From the NCBI GenBank assembly GCA_030220185.1, contig JASPKZ010007251.1, forward strand, positions 818,501-882,500: DNA of 64,000 bases. The letters are read 5' to 3'. Below are positions 36,001 to 39,000 of this stretch, one piece after another (within the stretch, counting starts at the first letter, position 1; the number at the start of each line of letters is the position of its first letter). The notes beneath the pieces were generated by a model that saw nothing but the letters and a program-made list of their open reading frames with translations, searched no databases and was not told the origin of the DNA. This DNA is from Diploptera punctata (Eukaryota > Arthropoda > Insecta > Blattodea > Blaberidae). Both the position numbers and the translations under genes were made by a program.

Positions 36001-39000
36001 ATTAACAACGTATGAAAAGTTATGTAGATAGGAAATAACACTATGAGGTTTTTTAATATTGTTTATTTTTTATTTCACTCGCCTCATACTTCATAACTCC
36101 TAGCAAGCATACCCAGGGTTTTGTCACATCCTTTGTGACATTCTCAATGTTCATGTGACACAGCGTTGAGAATGTCACAAAGGATGTGACGAAACCCTGG
36201 GTATGCTTGCTAGGAGTTATGAAGTATGAGGGGAGTGAAATAAAAAATAAACAACGTATGAAAAATTTGTATTTAGATTGGAACTCGCCCAGATAGCTCA
36301 GTCGGTAGAGCATTGGTCTAGAAAGCCAAAGGTCCTGTGTTCGAATGTGAAGAATGTGAGAAATTCTACATAGGAAAAACTAAGAGAAACTTGAAAACTA
36401 GAGTGAAAGAACATCTCAGGAATGTCAAGAAAGGGGAAGTAGAAAAATCAGCAGTGGCTGCCCATGCATGGTCTGAAAAACATCATATCGAGAAAGAAGC
36501 TAAATTATTAAAACAAAGAGAAAAACCAAATGAACTTACTGTTTGGAAAAAGATCTACATTCAAAAGAGCGAAAAGAAGAAATTGATGAACTTTGAAATT
36601 CCCAGTGAGAATGGCCTGGTTTTGAGGTTTTTCAGTCGGCCAATGGAAGGAGCGAAGGACAGCTCTTCAAGACGACAGAACAACGGTCGTGACGATACTG
36701 AAGATGGAACAGAAACTATGTTCCGAAACTAGTTTATAGTCAAATAAGAAGAACAATATGAGGTGAGTGATAAAAAATTCTACCTTAATGAATATACCTC
36801 ATACCAAGAATTCCTAAAATAAGTAATCTTGATATTGTTCATTGTTAAAAATAAACAAGAAGCCTTGGATACCAAAGCTATGACATCACATTATTTGAAT
36901 GCAAATAATTCATTATGTGTTACTTCTCAATCTTGCACATAATAAATTTAATTTATTCAATTTAAACATAGTTTTTTCCAATTTCACCTATCAAAAGTAT
37001 TGTATGCAACTCTTTCTGAATGGGTCTCTTGTGTACTCACTCAAAATTCCTGTCATGCCTCAGGCAAGGCAGGAAATATCTCACTCGTCCGCAAAAGTAC
37101 TCCTTTCAATACTACTTACTGAGTAACTGTTATAAGATGCATTTATTGTTTTTTTTTTCTTTCAGAAGAAGAGGAGGAGGAGGAAGATGATGTTCTGTTT
37201 CCTAAGCCTGTTCAGAAAAAGCAAGAAAAAGTTGAAAAGAAACCAAAAGCTCCGAGGAAACCGAGAGAAAAGAAACCAAAACAAGAAAGAAAACCTAAAG
37301 CTGAAAAGAAACCAAAGAAACCCAGAATAACACGTCCGAAGAAACAAATTATTCATGATGATACAGATGATGAATTTGAAGATTTTGGTGATGATTTTGA
37401 TGACTTGGAAGAAGGAGAAATAAGATTTCCTGGAATGTTAGATGAGAGAGAAGACTTAATGGATGAAGAATTACTAGATGAGGAATTCATGGATGAAGAG
37501 AAGGAGATGGAAGATATGTTAGAAGAAGATCTTCTTGATGAAGAGGAATTGGAGGAGGAAGATGAAGAAGATGAATTTTTGGCTATGAAAGAAGCGGAAT
37601 TGGCACTTCAGCAGGCAGAATTAGAAAAGGCTAAAGAAAAGAAAAGGCAAAAGAGGAAGCAAAGAAATTGGAGAAGAAGGAACAGAAGAAGAGAGGGAAA
37701 AGAGCAAAGAAGATGGATGATATTGATTGTTCATTACCTGTAAGTGATAATGGAGGTTTAGATGATGATCATTTACCAGATTCTGTTCAAAATATTGTAA
37801 AGGAAGTTGAAATGCCCCCTCAGACAATTCCACCAGTTGTTATACCAATGATGTCTGGTATATCGGTTCCAATTACATCACCAGTAACACCAAAGAGAAG
37901 AGGTAGAGGTCGTGGGAAGGCAGCTTTAGCTGCTCATATGTCTGCAGTTGGAGGTTTGGCAGGAAAACTTTCAGAACCTGGCCAGTTAGGAACATCTTTA
38001 CTAGGCAGTGTGGCACCTCCCCGTTACCCAGGCCCAAATCAACAGCAGCCACAACCTATGACATTCCCTTCTAATTCAAACAGCAGCGTAATTTCACGAA
38101 TGTTGCAGTCGCAGCCTGTCTCAGGAGCAACTCAGAGTTTCACTGCTGCTGCTGCCGCTATGGGACATAAATACTTTGGTGGTCCTGGTAGTGATCAACC
38201 ACCATTAGTTGGTCCAGGATCACTTCCATCTGGAAGTCCCACGGTGAGGCCTGTGGGTCAGTCGTATACTATGCCAACTCGTGGTAGAATTCCATCGCCT
38301 TATCGACAACCTCCACCTCTAACCAGCTCACCTTCTGGCAGTCCGGGACTGAATATGCCTCACTATGCTGGCATGAGAGGATCTCCAGTTCGAGCTCTTC
38401 AGCCAACAAACCTGTCACCGCTTCGCATGAGGACACCTGGCTCTGGCAATCAAGGTCCACAGCTCTATCATACATCACATCATCCATTGGATCCTTCACC
38501 TTCAGGCGGCGGTCCTATTTCAATTGCACCTAATAACGGTGTACGTCCAGGTGGTGAAGGCTCACCGTTACATCAGCCACCGATGCAAATCCCTCCTTCT
38601 GCAGGAAGTCCTCTGGCAGGCAAATCAGGACCACCGACATCTCACAGTACGCCGCCTCCACCTCCATATACACGAGCAGGACCAATCCCGGCCATGCACC
38701 AACAGGGTCCTCCCATTCCACCGCCTCTCATCAGGTTTCCTCTTCAATCCACTGACATTGCTTCCAATGGTAGACTTGCTCAGTCTCCATTTCCTCCCTC
38801 CACTACAGCTGGAAATCATCTCCAAGCACAACCTTCGCCTCCACCACAACAAGGACGAAGTCCTGCACCTGGAAATTTCTCTCCTTATCATCCACCTCCC
38901 CCACCAAATTATCATTATGGTGCCTATCCTCCGCCTCCTCCTCTGACAGCTGCAGATGATGCTCTCCCTCCTTCGGCATATCAGGGATCTCCTTACCCTG

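Noticed and set aside
38524..38946. Out-of-frame ORF in the proline-rich Rsf1 exon
   Set aside because: Biased composition keeps several frames open; the 37668-39146 frame has the conserved tail and a splice-compatible phase.
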